64,000 nucleotides of DNA. Origin: Paragonimus skrjabini miyazakii. Lineage: Eukaryota > Platyhelminthes > Trematoda > Plagiorchiida > Troglotrematidae. Below, one piece after another: positions 12,097-22,352 of the stretch (positions within the stretch are counted from its first letter, which is position 1; each line of letters starts with the position of its first letter). The notes beneath the pieces are model-generated. The model saw only the letters and a list, made by a program, of their open reading frames with translations, was not told the origin of the DNA and ran no database searches. The DNA lies in assembly GCA_014338405.1 (NCBI GenBank), contig JTDE01000973.1, positions 56,152 to 120,151 of the forward strand, read 5' to 3'. Both the position numbers and the translations under genes were made by a program.

Positions 12097-13540
12097 AGGA
12101 AAAACATGCGGATTATACAGCGAAACAGATAGAAACAGACAGAAAGTCGACAGATCTTCTTAAGTAGTTTGACAAGTTCGATAAAATGTGAGATCTAACT
12201 GCGAAAAGTCCAAGCTTCGATTGGACTCGAGTCAGAACCAGAAACAGTATGCCCAAAATCAGAATGTGCTTTACCAACTGGGCAATGAAGCCATATCAAA
12301 AGCTGAGAAGTTTCACGTTCGATGGATTCCCTATGAAAGAGCGGGTTGGATACGTATCCAAGTCCAGTTGGCAAAGGGTGGTAGAGCGTTTGGCACGTTT
12401 GGCACGCTGTTACTGACGCTAAAGATGAGAATTATCGCGATTGCACTTCTCATAAGGTACTATCTCATCAACCAATCGATAACAAGAAAGACGGTTTTAA
12501 CTAACTTTACGAACACTGCGCGGGCTGCTAACAGTGATCAAGAAAGCTTCGCTATTTGCCAAGAGTTCCAGATTGTGACAACAGTATTTTAGTGAAGTAA
12601 GATGGTCAACTTCGTAGCCCTTTGTCGTGAGATGTTTATTCCTTAAGAATTTGCGGTTTCTGGCAGCATATACATATTCCAATAGTATTCGTGAATTGTT
12701 GGTTGTCGCAGAAATATTCTGTTTTCGTCTAAAATCGGATAGTTTGGTATTACGACTTATGTGTCTGTTGGTTGCATTCTCTTCAAGAGAGGATTTCAGA
12801 TTTTTTCGCTTCGTTTTTACAACTAATATGAAAATTGGACTGAAAACTGATGACAGTTATAAGCAGGCTGCTTTACTGGCATGTTCTTTAACCGTTACTT
12901 GATATCAACGAGTTAAAATGGGAAACATGATCTAATTTGACTTAAACCAGTTAAAGCAAATATGGCTTGAGAAAACTATGAATACCAGAAACTGTCTCCA
13001 AGCTCATTTTTTGAATATAATTGAGTAAATGAAATTTACTCGACCCAAGGTTTGTAAAACTGTTAACTTACAGCAAACTAGGATTTACCCGTTGCTCGCC
13101 TAACAGTGCTAAATAGTGAAACTAAAACGAATGCACTGCAACAGGGACTGGAATACCGCTTCATCGAAATGGGACAATTCACGCTGCCATTCAGGTTAAT
13201 AGAGAACTTAGTAAACTCGTCACCAGATAGTACCATGATGTTGTAACGCTATTATCTATTGCTTTATAACGACAGTTGCTTTTTTGAACTTGGCGGCTGG
13301 TGAAAACGATGACCAAGATAATCCAGTCCACCTCGAACTTATGCACAGTGACTGAGACACAAAGTATGTCATCGAAATTTATTAGAAAAAAAACGATGAC
13401 TAGCTGTTTCCACTCACAGCTCATCAACGCCGGTGGATGTGTTTCTAATCGAAGCGAGTGGAACATTATTGAACGCTCCTGAAGTTTCCAAGCTTTATCA
13501 CAGGAGTGCCTGTTTTTTTCACGAAGATATTTGACCACTG
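12056..13540 (-). pseudogene. Penelope-like element remnant with endonuclease and 3' hammerhead relic
   Basis: On the minus strand, a frame from about 12800 to 12497 aligns with the EN of the 17.5 kb copy: NRHISRN for YIGRTDR, LSDFRR for LSQRV, AARNRKFL for ARNPTSS, HLTTKGYEVD for HLMTTGHQVD. Its 3' flank (12056-12096) is clearly homologous to the flank of that copy. About 750 nt upstream, FDDIL (about 13370) sits where the RT motif YVDD is expected, but the RT between is very decayed. Between the EN end (12497) and the 3' flank there are about 300 extra bases compared with the sibling, suggesting an insertion; they hold a 134-codon plus-strand frame (12188-12592) of unknown meaning. Confidence 0.55.
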
Positions 13541-15529
13541 ACCACCAAAATCAGCTTATACCACTTTGTTCAACTACAAACATTACGACATCTTATGGTT
13601 AGACCTACAGAGTGGTCTATATGAGAATATATTGTTTATATATATTGTTTATAAGAAACCTGAAAATTATGCATTGACATATATTTACGTGATGCAACAC
13701 AGATATGTTATCGTATGGTCTTGACTGTTTTTGTCGAGAACTATGCTTTGTTTGACAATCTGTTAGCAAAGTACAGTGATGTAAACTTGAGTAAAGCAAC
13801 TCAAGCGATCGGACAATTATCACACAACTGTACATTATTAAATAAAATGCTAGTATGTACGTCGAGCTAAAGGTATGCAGTAGTAGCTATCGAGAGAGAC
13901 CAGAAAACGCGTAGTGCTTACTTTTATTTAATCATATATATATATATGCAAATCCTGTAGAGTTTTCATCTCCTGTCCGATTCATCACTGACTCTAGTAT
14001 TGAGGAAAGCCTTTCAGGCTGCATAAAGTATGACATACATACATACATACATACATAAAGTATGAAGAATAACTCAGTTAACATAGTAGCACTTGTCTAG
14101 ATATTCCCCCGAGTGTTGCAATAATCGAGCCTTTGATTTGGTCGTCCATCCTACTTTGCGTGCCATGTCTCGCCCGCTGGTTCGATCCAATCGAGCGATG
14201 ACTCATCCAATTGTCCCTGTTGACTGCCATCCGATAGTTGAGGGATTGTGGACGTGCCTCCCCCCGCGTTGAGGCATTCCGCCGAGTGTTTGAATACCCG
14301 CTCCTCCGGCCTGACAATCCACCACAATATGTGTACCAGGCGAATACATGACTACATTTGTAAATCCTCACCAAAATGTGAATCACGGATTTACAAATTT
14401 CAATTCGTTCTGTTGAAATTCCACAGCTTTCGGACATTTTACAACCAGCCGGATTTTATGTTGCTGCTTAAATTAACACCTGTCGTTATGCCATAGTCAG
14501 TAAGTCAACAATGAAAGGCATTAACAAACGGAAACCCAGAATTAACTCGTAAGAAGCTAACAGTTGACCAGATAACGAAACATTCAGCTCGGAATGTCAT
14601 TCGCCAATCGTTTGGCTGTTTGTACAAGTGTCCACTGAGAGCGTTGTAAATTGCCCGTGGCAGATGAGGGTGATAACCACTGTGTATTGTCATATGTTCG
14701 TCAAAATATATTGCACCAGTGGTCGCCACTGCCGTAGGTGGGTAGTTGACAAGTATGGGTTACTGAATATCCTAATGAACTGGATGTGTTACATACTAGG
14801 CTAGCATAGACAGTGAACATTAAAAGCTGCGAGATAAGCGTTACTGAGATCAAAAAATGTATTCAATCAAAGGTTTGAAGTCAGAAAAATATCCATATGT
14901 ATTCGGGATAACTACCACAATAGTTTAACCTACAAACTTTCGAAAAGCACGGTTGCTGTGGAGTTACACATTAGTTGCTGAAATGGGGACAGAGTGTTAC
15001 GATGGTTTTGGTACGATGGATCTAAAAACAACTGCATAAAAGTCCTGTGTGTCACTGTCAGGCAACTACATGAATAGAAAGAAAAGCACAAGGGAGCTCA
15101 CAAACAACTATTTGTTTGGCAAGGTCGCTTTATTCACTGTAAACAACACGCACAAGTGTCACAATAAACATTACTGTACAAAATTGAAGAAATGTCAGTT
15201 ATTGATAAATTGGGAACAACAAAAAGATGTTTTGGTTTGAAATAGAATTGACAAATAACTAGAAATACATTGTATTATGCCCCTTTAGGAAGCACACTAG
15301 TTAGAATTGTCAGACTTTATTTACTGTTTAAGCAAGCGACTGCAAACATCTTTCTACTTACGTCGTCATAGTCAATAATTACAATAAAATTCATATAAAA
15401 TTATAACTACAACTTATCAATATCATCACTGTGCTTTACAGTGATATACCTAATTTGTCCAAGATATCGTCCGTAGTAATCCAAGGCCGCGATGACAGGT
15501 CCACAACAATAGTTTCATGTTTCGCATTT
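13541..15529. other. No supported gene; microsatellites and a GC-richer patch
   Basis: Holds a TA run (13937-13950), an ACAT microsatellite (14032-14056), and a GC-richer patch (14100-14340) with a 119-codon minus frame (14078-14437). The patch contains a B-box-like ggttcgatcca but no tRNA fold that I can support. Frames at 14505-14729 (-) and 15049-15240 (+) are unrecognised. Confidence 0.4.
14022..14066 (+). repeat. ACAT microsatellite between 12-bp direct repeats
   Basis: About six ACAT units flanked on both sides by cataaagtatga. The flanking duplication shows the array arose within, or was slipped around, that 12-mer. Confidence 0.8.
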
Positions 15530-15720
15530 TGGGCATCAGTCACATATGATCATGGTTTCTGCATTTATTTAGACTTGACAGTCAGTTTATGTCAATAACA
15601 AAAGAGGGCAGCAGGCTCAGTCGTTTTTTTTGTTAGAGCTCTTGATAGTACATATCTTTGCCTGAACGCTCATTAGTAATTCATGTTCTATTGGGAACAC
15701 AACGTCTCCTTCCTCGCAAG
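15530..15720 (-). mobile_element. Hammerhead SINE copy, old
   Basis: Plus-strand order is tail (gcatcagtcacatatgatc, about 15532), hammerhead relic (about 15622-15665; gttagagctcttgatagtac) and the start of the tRNA-like part (atatctttgcc). Strongly diverged. GAAA and CTGACGA are both altered. Confidence 0.45.
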
Positions 15721-17411
15721 TACTTCCATAGCTACTCCACCTACGTTCACCTGCTCCTGGTATAAACATTCGTTTTTACCTATCAAACCCTATCAACCTT
15801 GTGTAATCGCAATCATATTTTGACTGATAAACAAATGCGGCCTCTTTTCTTCCGATTCGATCACTGCATCCGTTATTAAACATAGTCATTAACCTTGTTT
15901 AATTATTTCACTGCATGACAAAAGATAACTGAGTCAATGATTTTTCATTTGTGAGTACCTGAAAGAGATACGCCAACCGTAACAATAAATTAACCTAAGC
16001 TGAATTGTGTTGAGATTCAATGTTCATGAATGCTGTAGCTCACAGGATAACCGTACTAAAAACCTTCGTGTCCAGATTTCCAGTATGATTCAAGAAGATC
16101 ATACTTTTACTGCACACCCCATGGTACATTGCGATATAAACTGAACGACGGAGTTCTTATTAAATTATGCTAACTACCCGATTCAGTTTGAAGTTGAAAT
16201 TAACAAAACTTACATACTTTTAACTGTTAAAACGCTTGATTGTGACTACCCTTCCATGCACTCTGTACACTGTTCACTGTTTGCAAAGTTAGTTAACAAG
16301 TAAGCTACTCTTATACCACTAGAACTCAGGGGAAGACAAGTGAAGAAGAATAAGTTTGCTTCTCCCCCCCCGAACTAGTTATCGGCTTCATGTTGTTGGT
16401 CAGTTATGCAAAAAGGACACATTTCCTTGGTCTGCGAGCAAATCAAGTCTATCTTGCGTTCAGTAGAGTATTGCGTTCATCAGAGTAGTATGTAGTAAAG
16501 CTTATATGCAGAATAGAAGTATGATCTGTGTTTCGGACACGGTACCTCACCGTTCTGTGTCGCTTGCAGTTAGCATGCTAAATTTTGCCTGGCTTTTCGC
16601 CACGAAGTGGCTTTCTGTTTAAATCAAATTCTCGGGATTGGTGTTAACCATACATCTACGGAGTTGATTATATTGAGCTTATACGACCTCTAGTAAATTC
16701 TAGTGAACTTTGGCTCAACTGAACCGAGTTATGTTACGTAATGCAATAAATAAATAGGTTTGGTTATTTACTACAAGAAGATGCATAATATAAGGCTGAG
16801 CCTTCACACGGTCCTTATCAAATTAACCCTTTGAAGTGGATGCGAAGATATGGTTCAGATTATACACCATGTGCGGACCTAGTAAACATGGTTTTTCCGC
16901 CTGATATTCGCAAAGTCAAAATACACCACAATATTTACCCACATTTTGCAATTAAAATTTTAGAGATGAAAGCTTATTCCCCCGATCACTTAAAAATAGT
17001 GTTCAACAAACTGGTTTTCTTCACCATCTTCATCCCCTTTGTAGGGGGTTGCCAATCGATTAAAACTACTCGGTCGAGACTCATTTTAACGTAAACGTTT
17101 TAACCTAACGCACACAGGACAAGCATTTTGTCCGTTTTCAATCATCGGTGTTTACGATGCATTAGTGTCGCATTGTGGGAACACTGACAGCATTGACGAA
17201 AATCGTCGAAATGTATTCTGGTCTTACATACTTTATCTACATCCAAGTACAGTAATCTCGACAAACAAGCACCGTTGATGTATCTCTCTCTTACAGTTGC
17301 TTATCCAGTCCTTGCCAGGCCAGGCCACGTATCGGAATGATAGGTTAGAATTGAATTTTGAAACACTGATTTTCCTCTTACCACATCATTAATGCAGAAA
17401 GAAGACATATA
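15721..17411. other. No supported gene
   Basis: An 87-codon plus frame (16831-17094) is unrecognised. No repeat of the families seen here was found. Confidence 0.45.
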
Positions 17412-17452
17412 TTGCGATATATTAACATTTTATTTACTCTCATCAGTCGCAA
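17412..17452 (-). ncRNA. PLE-associated hammerhead ribozyme relic
   Basis: Minus strand: TTGCGA (17452-17447), an intact CTGATGA core (17446-17440), a short AT-rich stem II region where GAAA is replaced by AAAA, TGTT/AATA as a loopless stem III, TA, then TCGCAA (17417-17412) completing a perfect 6-bp stem I. It lies about 90 nt past the EN stop codon. PLEs in other animals are known to carry hammerhead motifs in their terminal repeats, which fits this position. Confidence 0.5.
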
Positions 17453-17538
17453 ACGTAAAACATGCAAGTTATATACATCATACAAATAAGGGCAGACAGG
17501 GATTAGACACGCACACAAGCACACCAAGTATTATGTAA

Positions 17539-18985
17539 TCACGACCATGGCAACCCGATAGGTTGCTTCAACCACTTTTGTGCACACAACGTCGGCTGGT
17601 AGGTTCGGATGAGCATCGTTTTACAGAAAGCTAGTAGATTCGGGTTTCGGTTGCGCAACAGAATCTTAAATGAGTTTAATGGGTCAACTTGGTGACCCGT
17701 TGTCATGAGGTGTTTAGCAATCGATGACGTAGGGTTTCGAGCCATCAGTGCAACAAGTTGAGGCTGGTGCGTCATCTGTTGTTTCAACCATTTCAGAATG
17801 TGTTCGGCGACTCGCTGAGATAGTTGTCGATCTGTTCTGCCTATGTAAATGTCACTGCAACTGCAAGTGAACTGGTAAACAACATGGGAGGCAGAAAAGT
17901 TTGGCAAGCTACATTCGCGATTTCGGAGAACTGGTCCTCTGGTGGTTTGAAATAAGCGCAACTGCGCAGCTGCATGCATTCGAGCAAGAGCAGACTTTAA
18001 TTTGTGCTTTATTTCGTTGGCTAAGTAGTCACCTTTGAATGGCAAGACTAAGAAAACGTCCTTCTTTTCAGCTGTCAGTATGGGCTCAGTGCTCTTCTTT
18101 ACCGTATGATGTGCCCCGATAAATTTGTCAGGGTATCCATTTGCTAGCAACGTTTGTCTCAACAATTCCTGTTCCATCTGCAGTGTATCGGGGGTGCAGA
18201 TACGCCTGGCTCTATGAAACAGTGTCTTCACCAAACCCCGTTAGTATGCAATAGGAGCAAAGCTGGAAAACTGAAGATATTGACCACTCCATTTCGCTTT
18301 GCGGTGAACTGAGCACAGTAACGTGCCACCCACACGTCTAGTAATGAGTAAGTTCAAAAAAGGCAACATGTTGTTCGTTTCTACTTCGTGAGATAAAGAT
18401 AGGTTGGGGTGGATATTATTAAGGAAGTTGAAAAACAAATGAAAATGAGTAACGTCAGTAAAAATTAAAATGACATCAACGTATCGTTTGTACAATAACG
18501 ATTCAGCTATATTATTCCGGACTTGTCGCTCAATCATTCCTAAGAAGATGTCTGCTAGTGTTGAGCCAAACGGACTACCCATAGCCACACCGTCTATCTG
18601 ATTGTAAGCAGGTCCCTCAAAATTGAGACGAATGTTTTCTGTACATAACAGAATAAGATCTTTGAGGTATTCAGGTGGAACAACTATATTACAGTTCCGA
18701 CTGGAGATGAAGTCACATAAAGAATCAACTGTCTCACAAAGGGAAACATTTGTAAATAGAGAATCAACGTCCACGAAATACATTACTTGGGTAATCACCG
18801 AAGTGTTTTCTAAGATTTCAGCTAATTCGAAGGGGTCCTTCAAACAATGTGTGGATAAAACTTTACGGATGGGATCCAAAATATTCACTAGCCAACGAGC
18901 AACTATATGGTAAGCGGAATTGTCTAGGTATTTTAAAAATTGTCCTACTATTGATAAGTAATGTGCGATAAATCAACACTGACTG
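17539..18985 (-). pseudogene. Penelope-like element, best-preserved RT plus GIY-YIG endonuclease, 5'-truncated
   Basis: A single reading frame on the minus strand, interrupted only by a TAA at 18241-18243 between RT and linker. RT: YHIVARWL (about 18900), motif A VDVDSLFTNV (about 18775), QIDGVAMGSP (about 18590), YKRYVDVI (about 18485; the second catalytic Asp is Val), LPFLNLLI (about 18360). Linker: RARRICTPDT, NGYPDKF, VFLVLPFKGD (about 18045). EN: VVYQFTCSCSDIYIGRTDRQ (about 17880-17825), RVAEHILKWL, SSIAKHL, TGHQVD, then LLAFCKTML and LCAQKW before the stop at 17539. All GIY-YIG landmarks are present. The 5' part before the RPILS-like motif is missing. The nonsense codon and YVDV argue it is dead but young. 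Confidence 0.92.
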
Positions 18986-20079
18986 ATCAGTGAGTAGCTA
19001 ATGCTTACATTGTCTTCGCATTGGATTTTCATTCTAGGTACCAAATATCGACTGCCATCACTTGAAATACAAAGCATATTAAAACTTCTCTTTCTATTTG
19101 GAATACAAACGAATAAGTACCTCTAGTTGATAACGTTCTAAAAATACACACTTTCAACTCAGTAAGCAGGTAGTCTGCACTCTGGATCAAAAGTCAATAG
19201 AACGTAATTGCATGCAGAAGTTTTGAGGTGGCAAATCTAGTCGCATAATAATTTGTTTCTAGGTTAAACGATACATATTTGGAAGTTTTGGAATTTTCAG
19301 CGTGTTCTGAAAAACATCGGAACCCGTGCAAATGTGTAAGAGAAAAATCTGTGCGATAATTCACAGAAATCTACTATTTTGAAGCACTTTTAATTTGATC
19401 TTTTGGTTTTCTAACGAAGAACGGATACTTTTTCCTGAAACCTAGGATTATGTTCAACTGTACTGTTTCTTGGTCTTGTTACAATTAGTTCCTCCTTGTC
19501 ATGCATTCGATTTATGTTAGCAATGTCGGTCCAATATCTGTTTTTAACAGTACAAACATTAGAGGAAGCTTTTGCTGGTTGAGTACCCCCTCAACACACC
19601 AATTTGTCCATGTTAGTCAATTGATCACGTCGCTTTGCTTCAAAACCATGAAAGTAAAAGTGAAGGTAAACAATTTGGCACCAACTCAGTACAAACAACA
19701 ACAACAACTACAACAACAACAGACTGGTTAGATGATAGCAATACGTATCACATCCTGGAGCAACACTACACATTGCGCTGATTGTTAACCATGAGTCTTT
19801 TGCATCAAATAGGTGTGTTGGATTTGGCAGATCGATAAGTTATCTTGGGTTTGTTTAAACCTAGTATACGCTAAAGAGTATGGTGACATACTGCTGACGA
19901 TCTGTCCCGACGCTTCAGTACAAAGTGTTGTCCAACAGTTTCAGTAGCAAGAGAGTTGGAAGGCTACGCCGTTCATATTCAGGTGGGTTGTCAAACTGAC
20001 AAAGAAAGTATACCTGAGATACTCAACATGTCGATGTTGACTTATTGATGGTTCGACTATCCTCGACAATACAATTGCT
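18986..20079. other. No supported gene
   Basis: Contains a CAA-rich low-complexity run (19696-19722). The 76-codon frame 19501-19731 ends in it and is not supported. Confidence 0.5.
19696..19722 (+). repeat. CAA simple repeat
   Basis: Imperfect (CAA)n run encoding a short poly-Gln stretch in one frame. A similar short run lies at 60655-60676. Confidence 0.75.
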
Positions 20080-20480
20080 GGCATTTCCCAGCCTCACGGT
20101 AATGCTGTATTCTACTTCGAAATGTCCCTTAACACACCGGGAGATTGCGACCTTTCATAGCCAAAGCCTCAGCAAACTGGAGTATGCGCCTCAGGTTTCT
20201 CTAGTAGTCGGCACAATTTTGATTTCCAGTTTTTGTGTCCGTCTATTTAGTTCCTTAAGCCATGACTTCCGCTCTGTGCAATTTTGACTCGTTTAAAATT
20301 AGTTACATGTCCATGTGTGATCAGAATGTATGAAATGTTACTCCGGAGAACGCCACATGAATTGCGTCTTCTCAATGTTCTAATCAGAATTACCAATTGA
20401 ACAAACTGTTTCGTAATTCAGAATGTGTTTCTCAGCCTCAGTATAGCAAGTACTTCTGTGAACCTGCAGTAGCTTCGCTG
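20080..20480 (-). pseudogene. Penelope-like endonuclease fragment
   Basis: On the minus strand: AEKHILNYE (about 20440), the EN segment giving SHGLRN and IDGH (about 20255), then LQFAEALAMKGRNLPVC (about 20185), the conserved EN C-terminal block (FAEA-I-then-LC). About 170 bp (20215-20390) is nearly identical to the plus strand of 48540-48720, and the FAEALA segment to 48798-48823. Stops and frameshifts occur throughout. No RT was found upstream. Confidence 0.62.
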
Positions 20481-22139
20481 ATCCACGGATTACGCTGGCC
20501 GGTTTGGAAGGCCGTATCAGTTGCGACACTGAAAGCGAAAATGACCAGAAATCGGTGTAGACAAGACCATGGTAATTTTCGCCAGCATTTGGTGTGATAT
20601 CACTCAAGAATTATGGACAGCGATACCATTCTAATATTGTGAAAATTACCCGTCTGTAGCTCACAAGACATGTCTTCATGAGAAATCTCTCTCATCGTAT
20701 AGCTTCATCACAAATGCAACCTTAATCTGACATGCAACTTACACGCGATCATGCAACACTTGATCAGATGAAATCAGATCAAGACCCAATGATTTATTTT
20801 TAACAAACGAAATCGTCAAGAATTCCCAAAGGTTACGTTGTCATTTCAACCGAAGATAAAACACTTCCGTTTCTCTTACAAATACCAAGTAGAGAATTCA
20901 TTTGCACCAAAGTGAGCATAACTCTTACTTGATCGAAATGTCTGCATTCAGGTAAAATTTCCAAGTAGTACTTTTTAAAAGCAGACATAATATTCGAATT
21001 TTGTTTTTGCAAGTTATTTAGTGGTGCACTTCCTACAACAAAGCTACGTGACTACGTAAGGGACGTAGGTTTTGCTTGTTAATTCTAACCGATAATCCGG
21101 TGATCGGGAGCTCCGTATCAGTTAAGCATCAAGATGTTGTGTCAGCCTAGTAGAGACGTTTCTCCACTCAGACACATTGCTGAAAAGTTGGGACAGCAAT
21201 TTTAGAACCTAAACCATCTTCTCGGTTTACAAATAATCACTCAAATCATCCCCAGACTGCATACATTTCGATGCACACTTACTACATATTGGTTGCGAAC
21301 ATTCATTCGTTCTCAGTAATTCCTTCATTATTCGATATTCTAAAGTCGTTTACTTATAATTATAAAAATCATTTTGCGGAAAAATGAAACAAAGTATACT
21401 CTGCTATAAAAACCAAATTTTCTACTTGTCGACCACTTTAACTTTTCGTTGTTTTTTCAACAAGCCATGAAAAGAGTGAATGCTGAATGGTTTTTATTTA
21501 TCGCCGTTTGAATAGTCATTTGTCTGAAGTGGACGAGATAGTTTGTCACTTCAGTTGCTGCTATGATTTGCATCCGTTGATTTTGGATGCGGAAGTTATC
21601 TGGTAATATAGAGTTTAAGAAATCATATAAAATCAATCGGGATAGTTTAGCACAAAGATCTCAGTTTTGAATTTCAACCATACTCGATGATTTTCGAAAA
21701 ACCAGTCGAGCTTACATGTAGAATAATGATGACACCGAAACATCGAAAAGAATATTTTCTACGAGAAAATAGCGTTTAATGAATTTCAAACTGAATATTT
21801 TCGTCATATACAAGGTGAACGATTTGTGCACTTATTTCTGACAAATGGGTTTGGTGTCCACCAAAGTGCAAGCATATAGTTACATTTATTTGACAGCTGG
21901 AGGACAACCGCTAAAATCAACGTACGGCACGAATATAAGGTCAAAATTGCGCTGCATTTTATGTTCATGGCTTCTGGGTCATTTACCTGCACCATGTTCG
22001 AGGTAGAAAATTCTTTTGATTGATGAGTTACTGTTCGTAAAACTGTAATCGATGTTCGAAATGATCTGATAAGCCACAACAGCAACAAGTCACCTCAAGG
22101 AAAACTTCCCCCTTTTCCACATATGTGTATATTTACACT
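20481..22139. other. No supported gene
   Basis: A 94-codon minus frame (21804-22088) is unrecognised. The expected RT of the PLE fragment at 20080-20480 could not be placed. Confidence 0.45.
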
Positions 22140-22352
22140 GTGCTTGAAATCTGGCCATAAATTTGGTCAATGGCATAGTGATCAACATGGTTGCCTCATA
22201 AAGACATGGTCAGGGTTCTAACTCTAGCCATGGAAAGGATATGCACTACTGACGAGCTCCAATGAAAACGAAACTCGAATCTAGTGCCTCTTTTAAAAAG
22301 GGGCCAACTGGAAAGTCTAGGGGATCAATTATGAGTGATGTTCAGTTTAAAA
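22140..22352 (+). mobile_element. Hammerhead SINE copy, 5'-truncated, ribozyme near intact
   Basis: Starts near the tRNA-like part: A-box-like tggcatagtgatcaacatgg (22171), B-box-like ggttctaactc (22213), then caaggat-like bases, the hammerhead (22243-22288) and the tail through gagtgatgttcag (about 22333). The pol III promoter boxes plus ribozyme are the family signature. The head segment before the A box is missing or unrecognisable. Confidence 0.75.
22243..22288 (+). ncRNA. Hammerhead ribozyme, core intact
   Basis: Stem I CACTA (22244-22248) with TAGTG (22282-22286); core CTGACGA (22249-22255); stem II GCTC (22256-22259) against AAAC (22266-22269), weakened from GAGC; GAAA (22270-22273); loopless stem III CTC/GAA (one pair lost); cleavage expected after C22281. 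All conserved core bases are present. The short stem III is like that of the schistosome Sm-alpha hammerhead, which may need a dimer to be efficient. Confidence 0.75.

Noticed and set aside
14022..14066. Short-repeat array as CRISPR
   Set aside because: Simple tetranucleotide microsatellite without spacers, in a eukaryotic context.
14170..14215. Possible tRNA gene around ggttcgatcca
   Set aside because: No A box at the proper distance and no acceptor stem could be formed.
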